Positions 25,703 to 33,236 of a stretch of 64,000 bases of DNA are shown in pieces. The notes below the pieces were generated by a model. That model saw only the letters and a list, made by a program, of their open reading frames with translations, was not told the DNA's origin and made no database searches. The position numbers and the translations under genes were made by a program. Source of the DNA: Halorientalis sp. LT38 (GTDB lineage Archaea > Halobacteriota > Halobacteria > Halobacteriales > Haloarculaceae); the NCBI RefSeq assembly GCF_037031225.1, contig NZ_JAYEZN010000001.1, positions 2,170,001 through 2,234,000 of the forward strand, read 5' to 3'. Positions within the stretch are counted from its first letter, which is position 1; each line of letters starts with the position of its first letter.

Positions 25703-26112
25703 TGGGCGGACTCATCAGCGGGTTCGTCGGGTCCGTGGAGGACTCCGGCGCAATCGGTGACGCGGCCGTCGAGGTCGGTGATACGGCCGTCGACCTGGCC
25801 TGGAGCGGCCACAGCCATGACGAGATCGACCTACTGGGACCGTCCCTCGGCAACCCGCAGGATGAGTTTTTCGAGGACAACATCCCGGTGCGAGACGACG
25901 AGACGGGGGACATCATCGGCGTGACCAACACGCCGGACGCACCGAGCGGGGCACGCGGCGAGCCGGAGGACTCCGGCGGCGACGGCAGCGGCGCCGACTA
26001 CACGCCGGAGGGCCAGGGCAACGGCCAGGTCATCCTGTGGGTGGTCCTGCTGATCGCCGGGCTGTACGCCGCGGGTCAGGTCTTCGACGTCGACCTGGGA
26101 GGGTCGGCATGA
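25702..26112 (+). CDS. tail-anchored viral protein
   Basis: 136 residues. It starts MGGLISGFVGSVEDSGAIGD, similar in style to the preceding protein (MGGIAGSIG), followed by an acidic Gly/Pro-rich centre. A C-terminal helix follows (VILWVVLLIAGLYAAGQVF) with only a short tail. The shared start hints at duplication of an anchored virion gene. Confidence 0.6.
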   Translation: MGGLISGFVGSVEDSGAIGDAAVEVGDTAVDLAWSGHSHDEIDLLGPSLGNPQDEFFEDNIPVRDDETGDIIGVTNTPDAPSGARGEPEDSGGDGSGADYTPEGQGNGQVILWVVLLIAGLYAAGQVFDVDLGGSA

Positions 26113-26303
26113 CGACGCGGACGATGATGGGCTTCGTCGTGATGCTGCAACTCGCCACGCTCGGTATCTCGGTGGTCAACGCCCGCCGGATCGGCGTCGA
26201 CGACGTGGCCCGCCGGAAGGCCCGCGACGCCATCCGGGCGGCCGCTGAGAACCAGCGCGAACTGGCCCGCGAGATCGGGCGCTCGGAGGGGCGAAAACGA
26301 TGA
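26109..26303 (+). CDS. small viral membrane protein
   Basis: 64 residues from the ATG at 26109. An N-terminal membrane helix (MMGFVVMLQLATLGISVV) is followed by a basic amphipathic helix rich in Arg and Ala. The positive tail could touch packaged DNA beneath the virion membrane. Overlaps both neighbours by four bases. Confidence 0.55.
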   Translation: MTTRTMMGFVVMLQLATLGISVVNARRIGVDDVARRKARDAIRAAAENQRELAREIGRSEGRKR

Positions 26304-26551
26304 TCCCGCTGCAAGCAATCGACGTCGGCGGGGCGCTCCCGTCGCCGGAGATGGTCGCGGTCGCCCTGCTGTTCTTCCTGGCAGGCATGACGGTCCCGAC
26401 CCGCTACGGCATCGAGCGCCTGGAGGGCTTTGGGCGGATCATGGCGGCCAAACTCCCGTACAAGGCCCCGCCGGGTCAGGACGCGGAGACGGCGATGCAG
26501 GAGGCCGTAGGGAACGACCCGGAGGAGGACGGCGAGGGCAGTGATGCTTGA
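26300..26551 (+). CDS. small viral membrane protein
   Basis: 83 residues. One hydrophobic helix (MVAVALLFFLAGMTVPTRYG) follows a short polar start. The C-terminus is polar and acidic. It is part of the unbroken chain of overlapping virion genes, and its end overlaps the next gene by eight bases. Confidence 0.55.
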   Translation: MIPLQAIDVGGALPSPEMVAVALLFFLAGMTVPTRYGIERLEGFGRIMAAKLPYKAPPGQDAETAMQEAVGNDPEEDGEGSDA

Positions 26552-27047
26552 CCTTCTCCCTGCGTCGTTCCCGGCTGAGACCATCCCTGACGGTAACGTC
26601 GGGATGCCCCACCACCTGATTTACCCGCTCGTCGCCGGGCTCGTGCCGGCATTCCGCCTGTGGGACTGGTACCCCCGCCGCGAACCGTGGCTGTACCTGT
26701 CGGGGATTCTCGCCGCGCTGTTCGGCTTCCTGGCGGTGTGGCCCTACTACCCGGCCGTCGGGGCGGGCCTGACGGGCGCGGGCCTGCTGGCCGCGCTGGC
26801 GGGCCTGTGCCGGCCGGTGTGGTGGGAGTACTGGCCGCGCCGGCACCAGATCGTGATGGCGGCCCTGGTCGCCGCGGCGGCCGACGACTGGGTGAGCCAC
26901 GCGCTCGGCTGGCCCACGCCGCTCGATCTCGCCTTCAAGCGGTGGGGCATCGAGGGGTCGGCCCTCATCATCGTGGCGGTCGCGGTCGTCGGCTTCGTGC
27001 TGCTCCGGTTCATTCCCGAGCGGGACTACCCGCAGCCCGTTCGGTGA
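26544..27047 (+). CDS. viral multi-pass membrane protein
   Basis: 167 residues from the ATG at 26544. About four membrane helices are visible (IYPLVAGLVPAFRLW, LSGILAALFGFLAVW, GLTGAGLLAALAGLC, ALIIVAVAVVGFVLLRF), with DDWVSHALG between helices 3 and 4. It is the last gene of the virion operon. Its 3' end overlaps a convergent zinc-ribbon gene. A virion membrane or egress protein is possible. No family recognised. Confidence 0.6.
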   Translation: MLDLLPASFPAETIPDGNVGMPHHLIYPLVAGLVPAFRLWDWYPRREPWLYLSGILAALFGFLAVWPYYPAVGAGLTGAGLLAALAGLCRPVWWEYWPRRHQIVMAALVAAAADDWVSHALGWPTPLDLAFKRWGIEGSALIIVAVAVVGFVLLRFIPERDYPQPVR

Positions 27048-27189
27048 CCGATCTGTTCTTCATCCACTGCTTGACGTCGGGCTCAGGGATCGATCCGCAC
27101 TCCGGACAGAGGCGATGACTGCCGTCCGAACGTCGGCCGAGGTCGAGAGTGTCGCCGTCCCAGCCGCAAAATTCACACCTGTAGTGCAT
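27010..27189 (-). CDS. small zinc-ribbon protein
   Basis: 59 residues from the ATG at 27187-27189; a GTG six bases further out is also possible. CEFCGWDG and CPECGS form a clear four-Cys zinc ribbon with basic residues between them. It reads against the virion operon and overlaps its last gene by 38 bases. Probably a small regulator; such proteins are common in haloarchaeal mobile elements. Confidence 0.65.
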   Translation of the reverse strand: MHYRCEFCGWDGDTLDLGRRSDGSHRLCPECGSIPEPDVKQWMKNRSVTERAAGSPARE

Positions 27190-27781
27190 GTTCACGGCTG
27201 CGAGCGGGGGATATGTGGGCCTTCAGGGGGTGTTTCCGGATTTCCGACTATCGGCGTGTGAGATTCTTGGAATAGAACCGTAACCCCCCCTTTCTTCTAC
27301 TGGAAATTTTAGCTTCAGACTCTCTACACCGGTTGAAGGCGATTTCTAGCTAAGTTTTTCCACTTTCACTCCGGCCACGTTAAATATAAGGCATTGGCCA
27401 AATCCCGGACATGTTATACACAGATCGTATAAACCTCACTAGATTTCTAGCAGTGGGAATTTGTGGGAACTGGGTTCACTGTGTCCAGAATTCCCCGTGA
27501 ATGGTAGGCCACCTCTACTACCTCGCAGGTCTATCCCAGATTTGTTACATCTCGGCGTAAAGTATATATACTCACCAGATCCTCTTACTATCCAACACGA
27601 CAGGCGTAACTATTTGGTCAAGAGTGCAAGAACCGAGGGCCCGAACCCGTTGGAGCGGGTGCCGGGCTTCCCCGGCAGATCGGACCTCCGATTCGGTAAG
27701 ATTCAGCATCCGTTTGTCGTAACCGGGTCGGTTTAAAGGTTTTTCTGCTCGGGTGAAACATCAATAGTCAAACAATAACCA
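27190..27781. other. 592-base non-coding, AT-richer region
   Basis: No convincing gene on either strand; one 91-codon open frame lacks protein-like composition. It holds a perfect CTAGATTTCTAG palindrome near 27440-27451 and a cluster of hairpins at 27645-27692. A GGTTTAAAGG box about 50 bases before the 27782 ATG probably drives that gene. It marks the switch from the GC-rich virion operon to the AT-rich cargo. A replication origin or a non-coding RNA would fit. Confidence 0.5.
27645..27692. repeat. three back-to-back stem-loops
   Basis: ACCCG/CGGGT (six-base loop), GCCGGG/CCCGGC (four-base loop) and ATCGG/CCGAT (four-base loop) follow each other with at most two bases between them. All arms are perfect. 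It is not a tRNA, since the loops are too small. A structured RNA, terminator or origin element is possible. Confidence 0.5.
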
Positions 27782-28441
27782 ATGGAACACAATACGTTAG
27801 AAGAGTGGATTCGAGCGGAGAACCAAAATCAGCCCAGTGTGGACGATCAGGTCTGGTTAGCGAACTGGACCAAAATGGAAGAGTTGTACGTTTCTGAAGA
27901 CAGTATTTTGCGTACTACTCAGATTGAGGAGCAGGTGGATGAAGAACTGGAGTATAATCCTATTACCGTTATAGAAAATCTGGAGGATATCGGGCTGCTT
28001 GAGAAGGTAGAACCGACTGGTGCTAGGAGCTTCATCAAGAGCGAACGAACGCAAGAACTTTTCTACACTCCGGAGAACCCGGACTTTCTTTCTCTGTTGG
28101 CTGAGGAGGTCGATCGGTTATTCGAGGATCTAGACCAGGAGCAAAAATCAATGGTCACTGTTCCGGATGGAGGAGATGAAGACGGACACGGATCAAAGAC
28201 GACACTACGTGCTGTCGTCGCAGAAGCCTTAGAAGTTGATGAGGGTAACGTAGAAGAAGCAATACTAGGTGAACCAGACCCAGTGGAACGGTTGGACCGA
28301 TACGAAACGGCTGTTACGGCTATCATTGAATCAGACGAAGTTGAAAGAGGTCGTGAATACGATGTGATGGGTTGGCGAAATTCTGCTAATCGATGGGGGC
28401 TTTCCTCGAGAGCAGAGGTAATCGTGCAGGAGGGGGCATAG
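27782..28441 (+). CDS. hypothetical protein, first cargo gene
   Basis: 219 residues, very acidic, coded in visibly lower GC than the virion genes. The N-terminal half looks like a winged helix (TTQIEEQVDEELEYNPITVI, then ENLEDIGLLEKVEPTG). The C-terminal half has another helical domain. No membrane segment. A role as regulator or sensor is possible. The start is supported by a TTTAAA box about 50 bases upstream and by codon use. Confidence 0.6.
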   Translation: MEHNTLEEWIRAENQNQPSVDDQVWLANWTKMEELYVSEDSILRTTQIEEQVDEELEYNPITVIENLEDIGLLEKVEPTGARSFIKSERTQELFYTPENPDFLSLLAEEVDRLFEDLDQEQKSMVTVPDGGDEDGHGSKTTLRAVVAEALEVDEGNVEEAILGEPDPVERLDRYETAVTAIIESDEVERGREYDVMGWRNSANRWGLSSRAEVIVQEGA

Positions 28442-28445
28442 ATCG

Positions 28446-28718
28446 ATGTCTGATCCAATGTCAATGACGATCGGCGGCCTTATCGGTGCGATAGTTGGTC
28501 TACTCTGGAGTGATCCGTACCGGAACAATGCTGGGCAATTTATAGAACGAGGGAGGGGATTCACCAATTGGATATTCCAAGCCGTTGCAGGAGGGTGTGT
28601 GGGAGCAGTTCTGACTGCTGTAGCAATGCCCCTTATTTTGGGTAACCCCATTACGGGTATTGCAATACTTGGCGCAGTATCATACGTCGCCTATGCCGGG
28701 TTTGTTGACCCGAGATAA
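28446..28718 (+). CDS. small membrane protein of the cargo region
   Basis: 90 residues. Three hydrophobic segments (MTIGGLIGAIVGLLW, IFQAVAGGCVGAVLTAVAM, ITGIAILGAVSYVAYAGF). It begins five bases after the preceding stop, so the two form an operon, perhaps a cytoplasmic sensor with a membrane partner. Not recognised. Confidence 0.55.
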   Translation: MSDPMSMTIGGLIGAIVGLLWSDPYRNNAGQFIERGRGFTNWIFQAVAGGCVGAVLTAVAMPLILGNPITGIAILGAVSYVAYAGFVDPR

Positions 28719-28873
28719 CTCAGCCAGTGTCCGGCTCTCGGTACAGAACCGGCCACCACTGCTCGTGTTAGAACCCATTCGGGCTGATATTGTTGATATG
28801 CAGATAGTTGGTGTATCCACAGTGAAGAGAAACCAAAAATCTATCATCATATGATGGTCTTGTATAATTAACA

Positions 28874-29737
28874 GTGGCTCTAGGAACCTCTGCAATATTC
28901 AATATATTATCAGTTCTATTTCTTCTTGTACCTGGCTACAGCGCCCTGCGGGGATATTTAAATTCAACTGTTCAACTTGATACAAATTCTCGAATTGACA
29001 AGCTGATTATTGGGATTACAGGCGGATTAATAACTCTTGCTCTCATGCTCATAGCTCACCGATTTGGCATTTTAGCATTCTTAGGCGACTTTGTAGAAGG
29101 AATAGTTGCGGACAAATCCTCCATTGCATCGATCGGATATAGTGAGGACTATGAGGTGAGTCTCAGTACAACTCCAGAAATATCTGCTCTGGCTATTATT
29201 TTATTTATACTCATACAATCGCTAATTGGTTACGTGGGTGCCTACATGCTTGGAACAGTCATTTACCTAAAACAAGATAAAACGAGAAAGATTGAAAAGA
29301 ATCTATCACAGCCCTGGGATACTGCCGTCGAGAAGGCCAGACTTGATGAAGAGGTCACAGTCATCACAAAAAATGAGACGAAAATAAAAGGGAAACTCTA
29401 TAGAATTGGTTCCCCTTCGAAGAATTTTGATGTTTTACTAAAAGCAGCAGAAAAACATTATGATGATGAAAGTAAAGACCCTGATCCGCTGGGTGTGACG
29501 TACCACCATTATGAGGACATATCTCAGGTCAGACTTGAGGATATTGAACCAGGGCCTGTACCCGAGCCGGGGAATTGGTTTTTCAGAAACTATCTTCGAA
29601 TCAAAAAATATCTAAACTACCTCTTTTGTTGGTTGAAAATCAGGTACTGGCTGTTTATTTACAATTACAAGATGTCCTCGTTACTTACTTTGGCATCAAC
29701 CCAAGCGTCACGTTTGTATAAAAGATTGCGGAACTAA
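28874..29737 (+). CDS. DUF6338-like membrane protein
   Basis: 287 residues from a GTG. Three membrane helices: near the start (LSVLFLLVPGYSALRGYL), near residue 55 (GLITLALMLIAHRFGILAF) and near 115 (ALAIILFILIQSLIGYVGAY). A cytoplasmic beta domain follows (TVITKNETKIKGKLYRIGSP), then a hydrophobic C-terminal stretch. The arrangement LVPGY plus helices plus a small SH3-like domain fits the DUF6338 family found in prophages and defence-type islands. A 12-bp perfect palindrome, CATCATATGATG, and a TATAATTA lie just upstream. Codon use is AT-rich, foreign even to the provirus. Confidence 0.65.
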   Translation: MALGTSAIFNILSVLFLLVPGYSALRGYLNSTVQLDTNSRIDKLIIGITGGLITLALMLIAHRFGILAFLGDFVEGIVADKSSIASIGYSEDYEVSLSTTPEISALAIILFILIQSLIGYVGAYMLGTVIYLKQDKTRKIEKNLSQPWDTAVEKARLDEEVTVITKNETKIKGKLYRIGSPSKNFDVLLKAAEKHYDDESKDPDPLGVTYHHYEDISQVRLEDIEPGPVPEPGNWFFRNYLRIKKYLNYLFCWLKIRYWLFIYNYKMSSLLTLASTQASRLYKRLRN

Positions 29738-30240
29738 CCGGTGAGAACACTATTTTCAGCATATTGAGGGTACTCTTCATAAATCATATCTAGCAGGTTC
29801 GTAATGGGGATATCACCATAGTCTTCCACCACGCTCTTTGAGATCCTATGGAGTTTGATGAATCTAAGTTTCCCCTCACTTTGGACATCAGGCAGGTCCT
29901 CCTCAGTGAGACTAGTACATTCATCTGCCTCGATAGGGAGATTCTCTGAGTACCTCTCTTTTCCTATCTTGGTGAGATAGTAGTCGTATCTCTCATCACC
30001 ACCGTAGGTTAGCGTGGTCTCTGACCGGACTAACCCTTGATCCTCTAAATATTCCAATGTCTCATACAGGTCCTTATCAAAAGGACCGTAATCGTATGGT
30101 ATGAAATCATACGGGTCCATACCTTCATCCTGCAGCTGCTGGTCGGCTAAGAAGGCAAGCTTTTGAAATCGCGTTCTGCCCTTTATTGCCCCCCCAGCGT
30201 TATACAGGAGAGACAGGGGCAGTACCCTTTTTGCATGCAT
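29734..30240 (-). CDS. YwgA-like winged-helix protein
   Basis: 168 residues from the ATG at 30238-30240. The sequence LPLSLLYNAGGAIKGRTRFQ, then KLAFLADQ, then a YGPF turn and a helix ending LEDQGLV matches the YwgA/DUF4065-like pattern of small proteins related to antitoxins and PadR-like regulators. A basic C-terminal helix follows. Its stop overlaps the stop of the convergent DUF6338-like gene. It could be a regulator or partner of that membrane protein. Confidence 0.6.
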   Translation of the reverse strand: MHAKRVLPLSLLYNAGGAIKGRTRFQKLAFLADQQLQDEGMDPYDFIPYDYGPFDKDLYETLEYLEDQGLVRSETTLTYGGDERYDYYLTKIGKERYSENLPIEADECTSLTEEDLPDVQSEGKLRFIKLHRISKSVVEDYGDIPITNLLDMIYEEYPQYAENSVLTG

Positions 30241-30242
30241 GA

Positions 30243-30368
30243 TTATTTGGGTCTGGTTCCTTTGCCGTGCGACCCTCTCCAATTACAACAAACCGGGCCA
30301 AGCACAAATGCTTTTATGTTACCCTCATTCCTATGGTTCCGACTCTCAGCAGTAGTTTTATCTAACAT
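30243..30368 (-). CDS. short upstream frame, weak candidate
   Basis: 41 residues (MLDKTTAESRNHRNEGNIKA, then a Cys- and Lys-containing tail). It stops two bases before the YwgA-like ATG, a typical coupling distance. The open frame extends further upstream without a start codon (EFKRWPAKDIQE), so this may instead be the end of a broken gene. Confidence 0.25.
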   Translation of the reverse strand: MLDKTTAESRNHRNEGNIKAFVLGPVCCNWRGSHGKGTRPK

Positions 30369-30475
30369 TTCCTGAATATCTTTTGCAGGCCACCGCTTAA
30401 ATTCCAGATACAGCAACTAAGGCAAACATCCGCTTCCATCTCGGCGAGAATACCAAGCATCCGATTCTGCGCCCA

Positions 30476-30946
30476 TTAGCGGATATTTAGTAGGTGAGGA
30501 TAACCCCATTCACGGGGAAAATTGTCCTGTTCTTCTCGTTGAACGAACTCTTCTGGATAGAAGATAGCAAGATAATCCGAGAATGTGAATCCGGCGACCG
30601 CGAATGTTAGAGAAAAGAACAGCCATAGCCTGAATGCACTTGAGAATGTAAGTGACATTCCCTCGAGTACAATTCCTTGAACCGTCACGATCTCGGTGAA
30701 TAGTGGTAGTAGAGGTGCCCAGTACAGAAGAGGAACTGCACCTAAATACTGGATGTTCCTGTGTGGTTGTTGTCTCAGTTCTTGGTGCGTTACCCTGGTC
30801 GCCACTATTCTTTTTTCAACCACAATCTTGGGACTCGAGTTCGCTAATTTTCCAACAATCCAGTGAGAGCCCTCATGCAACCATGAACCCGAAACTGCGC
30901 TGGATACGAATAGAAAACAGATGGCCAACAGAGATAGGAAAGGCAT
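30476..30946 (-). CDS. membrane metalloprotease-like protein with HExxH motif
   Basis: 156 residues. A signal-like first helix (FLSLLAICFLFVSSAVSGSW) runs directly into LHEGSHWIVGKL, whose HEGSH is a zinc-protease HExxH. Two more membrane helices follow (VPLLYWAPLLPLF and LWLFFSLTFAVAGFTF). The arrangement resembles small site-2-protease or DUF3267-like membrane peptidases, with the YLGAVPLLYWAP part as a possible third-ligand region. An AT-rich promoter sits at 30972-30985. Unusual cargo for a virus; the substrate could be a host surface or virion protein. Confidence 0.6.
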   Translation of the reverse strand: MPFLSLLAICFLFVSSAVSGSWLHEGSHWIVGKLANSSPKIVVEKRIVATRVTHQELRQQPHRNIQYLGAVPLLYWAPLLPLFTEIVTVQGIVLEGMSLTFSSAFRLWLFFSLTFAVAGFTFSDYLAIFYPEEFVQREEQDNFPREWGYPHLLNIR

Positions 30947-30971
30947 TTTCGTATCATCAGGTCACCTTTCC

Positions 30972-30985
30972 CTCTATTTATTAAT
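30972..30985 (-). promoter_or_regulatory. TATA-like box of the HExxH protease gene
   Basis: Read on the minus strand, ATTAATAAATAGA is centred about 31 bases ahead of the ATG at 30946, which fits a leaderless promoter. Confidence 0.5.
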
Positions 30986-31030
30986 TCGGTGTGGTGGGAT
31001 TGTCCTCCCTGGAGAGAAACCGGCCAATTT

Positions 31031-31065
31031 GAATGTTCGTTTCTGTTGTGTAGACCCGAACATTC
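31031..31065. repeat. inverted repeat GAATGTTCG / CGAACATTC
   Basis: Perfect 9-bp arms at 31031-31039 and 31057-31065 with a 17-base spacer, just ahead of the small recombinase gene. A third copy of CGAACATTC lies inside the gene at 31130-31138. The site could be an operator or a recombination site for that protein. Confidence 0.55.
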
Positions 31066-31080
31066 GAATACCTGGGACCC

Positions 31081-31719
31081 ATGGGTGTTTATATGGGAAC
31101 CACCGCTGGAACCCCCGAAAACGCGAAAGCGAACATTCGGTTTCTCAAGCCGGATCAGATTGAGGCGATGAGAGACGCGGCCCACCAGGGCCGGCACGGT
31201 CAGCGCGACGATGCGCTGCTGACAATCCTCTACGACACCGGGCTTCGACGAAAGGAACTGTCCCAGGTCGACCGGGACATGCTTGATCTCGACGCTGGCC
31301 AGCTCCGGCTGCCCGGTCACATCCAGAAGGACTACCCGAACGAGAACAGTCCCGATCCGGTGACCATCGAGATCGACCAGGAGGGCGAGCTTCGGACCGA
31401 GCGGACACTTCGGTCGTACCTCTCGACCCGTGACGACAACAGTCCGGCGCTGTTCCCGAGCCGCAAGAGCGATCGCATGAGCGGGAAGGGTATCAACGAC
31501 GTGGTGAAGCGCCTCGCAGAGCGTGCAGAGGTCCGACCCCATACGTTCGCCGGGCGCGGCGACAGTGGCGACGTGACGGCTCACACGCTCCGGCACAGCG
31601 TCGCCTACCGGATGCTCCACCACTACGACGGGTACACCCTCTACAACGTCAGGAACCGGCTACGCCACTCGCGGCTGGCGACGACCGAAGAAAAATACGA
31701 CCACTTCGACAGTGTGTAG
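31081..31719 (+). CDS. small tyrosine recombinase (catalytic domain only)
   Basis: 212 residues from 31081, with an alternative ATG at 31093. It begins close to the catalytic domain: YDTGLRRKELSQVD carries the first Arg, HTLRHSVAYRML the His-x-x-Arg pair, and LRHSRLATTEEKYDHF the second His and the probable nucleophile Tyr. The usual N-terminal SAM-like domain is missing, as in many short haloarchaeal XerC/D-like proteins of mobile elements. GC is higher than in its AT-rich neighbours. It is separate from the attR-adjacent integrase and may invert or excise local DNA. Confidence 0.72.
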   Translation: MGVYMGTTAGTPENAKANIRFLKPDQIEAMRDAAHQGRHGQRDDALLTILYDTGLRRKELSQVDRDMLDLDAGQLRLPGHIQKDYPNENSPDPVTIEIDQEGELRTERTLRSYLSTRDDNSPALFPSRKSDRMSGKGINDVVKRLAERAEVRPHTFAGRGDSGDVTAHTLRHSVAYRMLHHYDGYTLYNVRNRLRHSRLATTEEKYDHFDSV

Positions 31720-31784
31720 GGAAGGGACGAAGCGGATATAGGATTTCAATATAGAGCTAACCGTCGCTGATATTCGCCGAGATA

Positions 31785-31859
31785 TTACGCGTTGTCGTCC
31801 TTCGGAACCACCGCTACTGCTGTCTGAAGATCATCGCTGATCTCGTAGACCACTTGATA
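31785..31859 (-). pseudogene. C-terminal gene fragment, RelE-like tail
   Basis: A 24-residue open stretch (YQVVYEISDDLQTAVAVVPK, then DDNA and a TAA) resembles the end of RelE/ParE toxins, where a VYEI-type strand is followed by an acidic turn and a last strand. It is closed upstream by a stop codon. Probably debris of a toxin gene in the otherwise empty gap 31720-31970. Confidence 0.3.
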
Positions 31860-31970
31860 TTATCCACACCGATGTGGAGTTTACTAGGCGATGGCCCCGA
31901 ATTTGCCTCTGTTTGTTTTCCTGCCGCACTCATCAATGCTTATTGTCTACAGCAGGATCTAAAATCGACG

Positions 31971-32840
31971 TTAAGGACTATCGTATAATGTAGATTTAGT
32001 CAATTCATAGTCAACCTCATATCTATCCATTACTCTTTCAACCAATCCACTGACCCATTTCGGTGATGTTGGTGCTAAGTGTATTGTGTTGATCAATTTG
32101 TCTAAGTCAACCGATATATATTGCCCAGGCGCTACCGAGTGTCCTTGGAGCTGAGACCAGTCTGTAAAAGCGACTCTATATTCTGCCTCATGCTGGAAAC
32201 TCAACCTCTTGTGGAATATTGGGGGGTAGACACCACTGGGAAGCTCTGATTCATCATAATCTATGTATTGGACCTTGCCATAGACAATATCCCGGTTTTG
32301 ATCTGGTTCTATTGCCTCCTTCAAATCTTTTACTGTAGTTTCTATTGCCACTCCTTGATCACTTTGCAGATATTGGTCCCAGAGTGCAGCAGACTCAAAA
32401 TCGCTTTCATGCCAACAACTGACATACGCAATTATCCCCGACTCGGAGGCCTCTAAAATATCACGTGCTTCATCAGCAGATATGTCCAGTTTTTCCTGCA
32501 AATATCCGATTGAAATGCCTATTTTTCCCTCTGGACGGGACCCTTCATACGGATCGCTAAATTCCTCAATATTACTAAACCAGATTCCTTCTCGCTCAAA
32601 TAGTGACACTAATTGAGTGAAATCAATATACCTCCACAACGTTGATTCTGATGAGGGTTCTGGTGGGTTCCAAGTTTCCCAGGCCCCGGACTCCTGATCA
32701 ATACTAGTTGATTCATCCTGGAGAGACTCGGCAGTATCCTTGCTGAGGTCGAAATTTGCCGAGCCCTCTGTTATACTGTCTAATATCTCCTCTTCCAAAT
32801 CAGATAGTTCGTGCAGTTGGCAGCTATCATCCCCACTCAT
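31971..32840 (-). CDS. DUF2971 family protein
   Basis: 289 residues. After an acidic, variable 60-residue start come the family hallmarks: LWRYIDFTQLVSLFEREGIW, SNIEEFSDPYEGSRPEG, YVSCWHESDFESAALWDQY and the later AEYRVAF. DUF2971 proteins occur widely in prophages and defence islands; their chemistry is unknown, although the conserved W, H and E residues suggest an enzyme. Codon use is AT-rich like the rest of the cargo. Divergent spacing from neighbours suggests an independent transcript. Confidence 0.75.
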   Translation of the reverse strand: MSGDDSCQLHELSDLEEEILDSITEGSANFDLSKDTAESLQDESTSIDQESGAWETWNPPEPSSESTLWRYIDFTQLVSLFEREGIWFSNIEEFSDPYEGSRPEGKIGISIGYLQEKLDISADEARDILEASESGIIAYVSCWHESDFESAALWDQYLQSDQGVAIETTVKDLKEAIEPDQNRDIVYGKVQYIDYDESELPSGVYPPIFHKRLSFQHEAEYRVAFTDWSQLQGHSVAPGQYISVDLDKLINTIHLAPTSPKWVSGLVERVMDRYEVDYELTKSTLYDSP

Positions 32841-32881
32841 GATCTATTCATAACCTCTGTAATGTGAAATCGGATTCCCCA

Positions 32882-33235
32882 TCACAATCTAGACTGGAAT
32901 AAGCCGGGACTCCATCCTGGCGGGAATGACCAAGTTTTGTGAACGGCGCTGGCTATTGGAGTTGGCTGGTGACGCGCGTCGATCTCACCTTTCAGGTACA
33001 GCCGTCCTTCAACAGTAATATCGTACATCCCGCTGTCCTCGACGAGCGGCTCCATGAAACCTACGTAGTAGAGCCGCTTGCACCGGTCGCTGATGACGCC
33101 CAGATATTCCGGAAACCCTCGCTTCCGGGCCATCATCTTGGGGGTGGACCACCCCTGCTCCTCGATGTGTTCCAATATTCGCTCATCCAGCTGTATCATC
33201 CACTTGGCCGACTTCCTCTCAATCTCCTCTGTCAT
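32882..33235 (-). CDS. phiH1-repressor-like winged-helix protein (second of pair)
   Basis: 117 residues from the ATG at 33233-33235, one base after the stop of its paralogue; a longer frame exists but overlaps that gene. The order MIQLDERILEHIEEQGWSTP, then an RKRGFPEYL helix, ISDRCKRLYYVGF and GMYDITVEGRLYLKGEID is the winged-helix pattern of halophage phiH1 repressor homologues. The C-terminus differs from its partner. Confidence 0.72.
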   Translation of the reverse strand: MTEEIERKSAKWMIQLDERILEHIEEQGWSTPKMMARKRGFPEYLGVISDRCKRLYYVGFMEPLVEDSGMYDITVEGRLYLKGEIDARHQPTPIASAVHKTWSFPPGWSPGLFQSRL

Positions 33236-33236
33236 C

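Noticed and set aside
27645-27692. Possible tRNA or tRNA-like gene
   Set aside because: The three stems have loops of four to six bases and no acceptor stem, so it cannot fold as a tRNA.
27461-27736. 91-codon open frame in the viral non-coding region
   Set aside because: It passes through three perfect hairpins, has no promoter or ribosome-binding site and a composition unlike proteins of this element.
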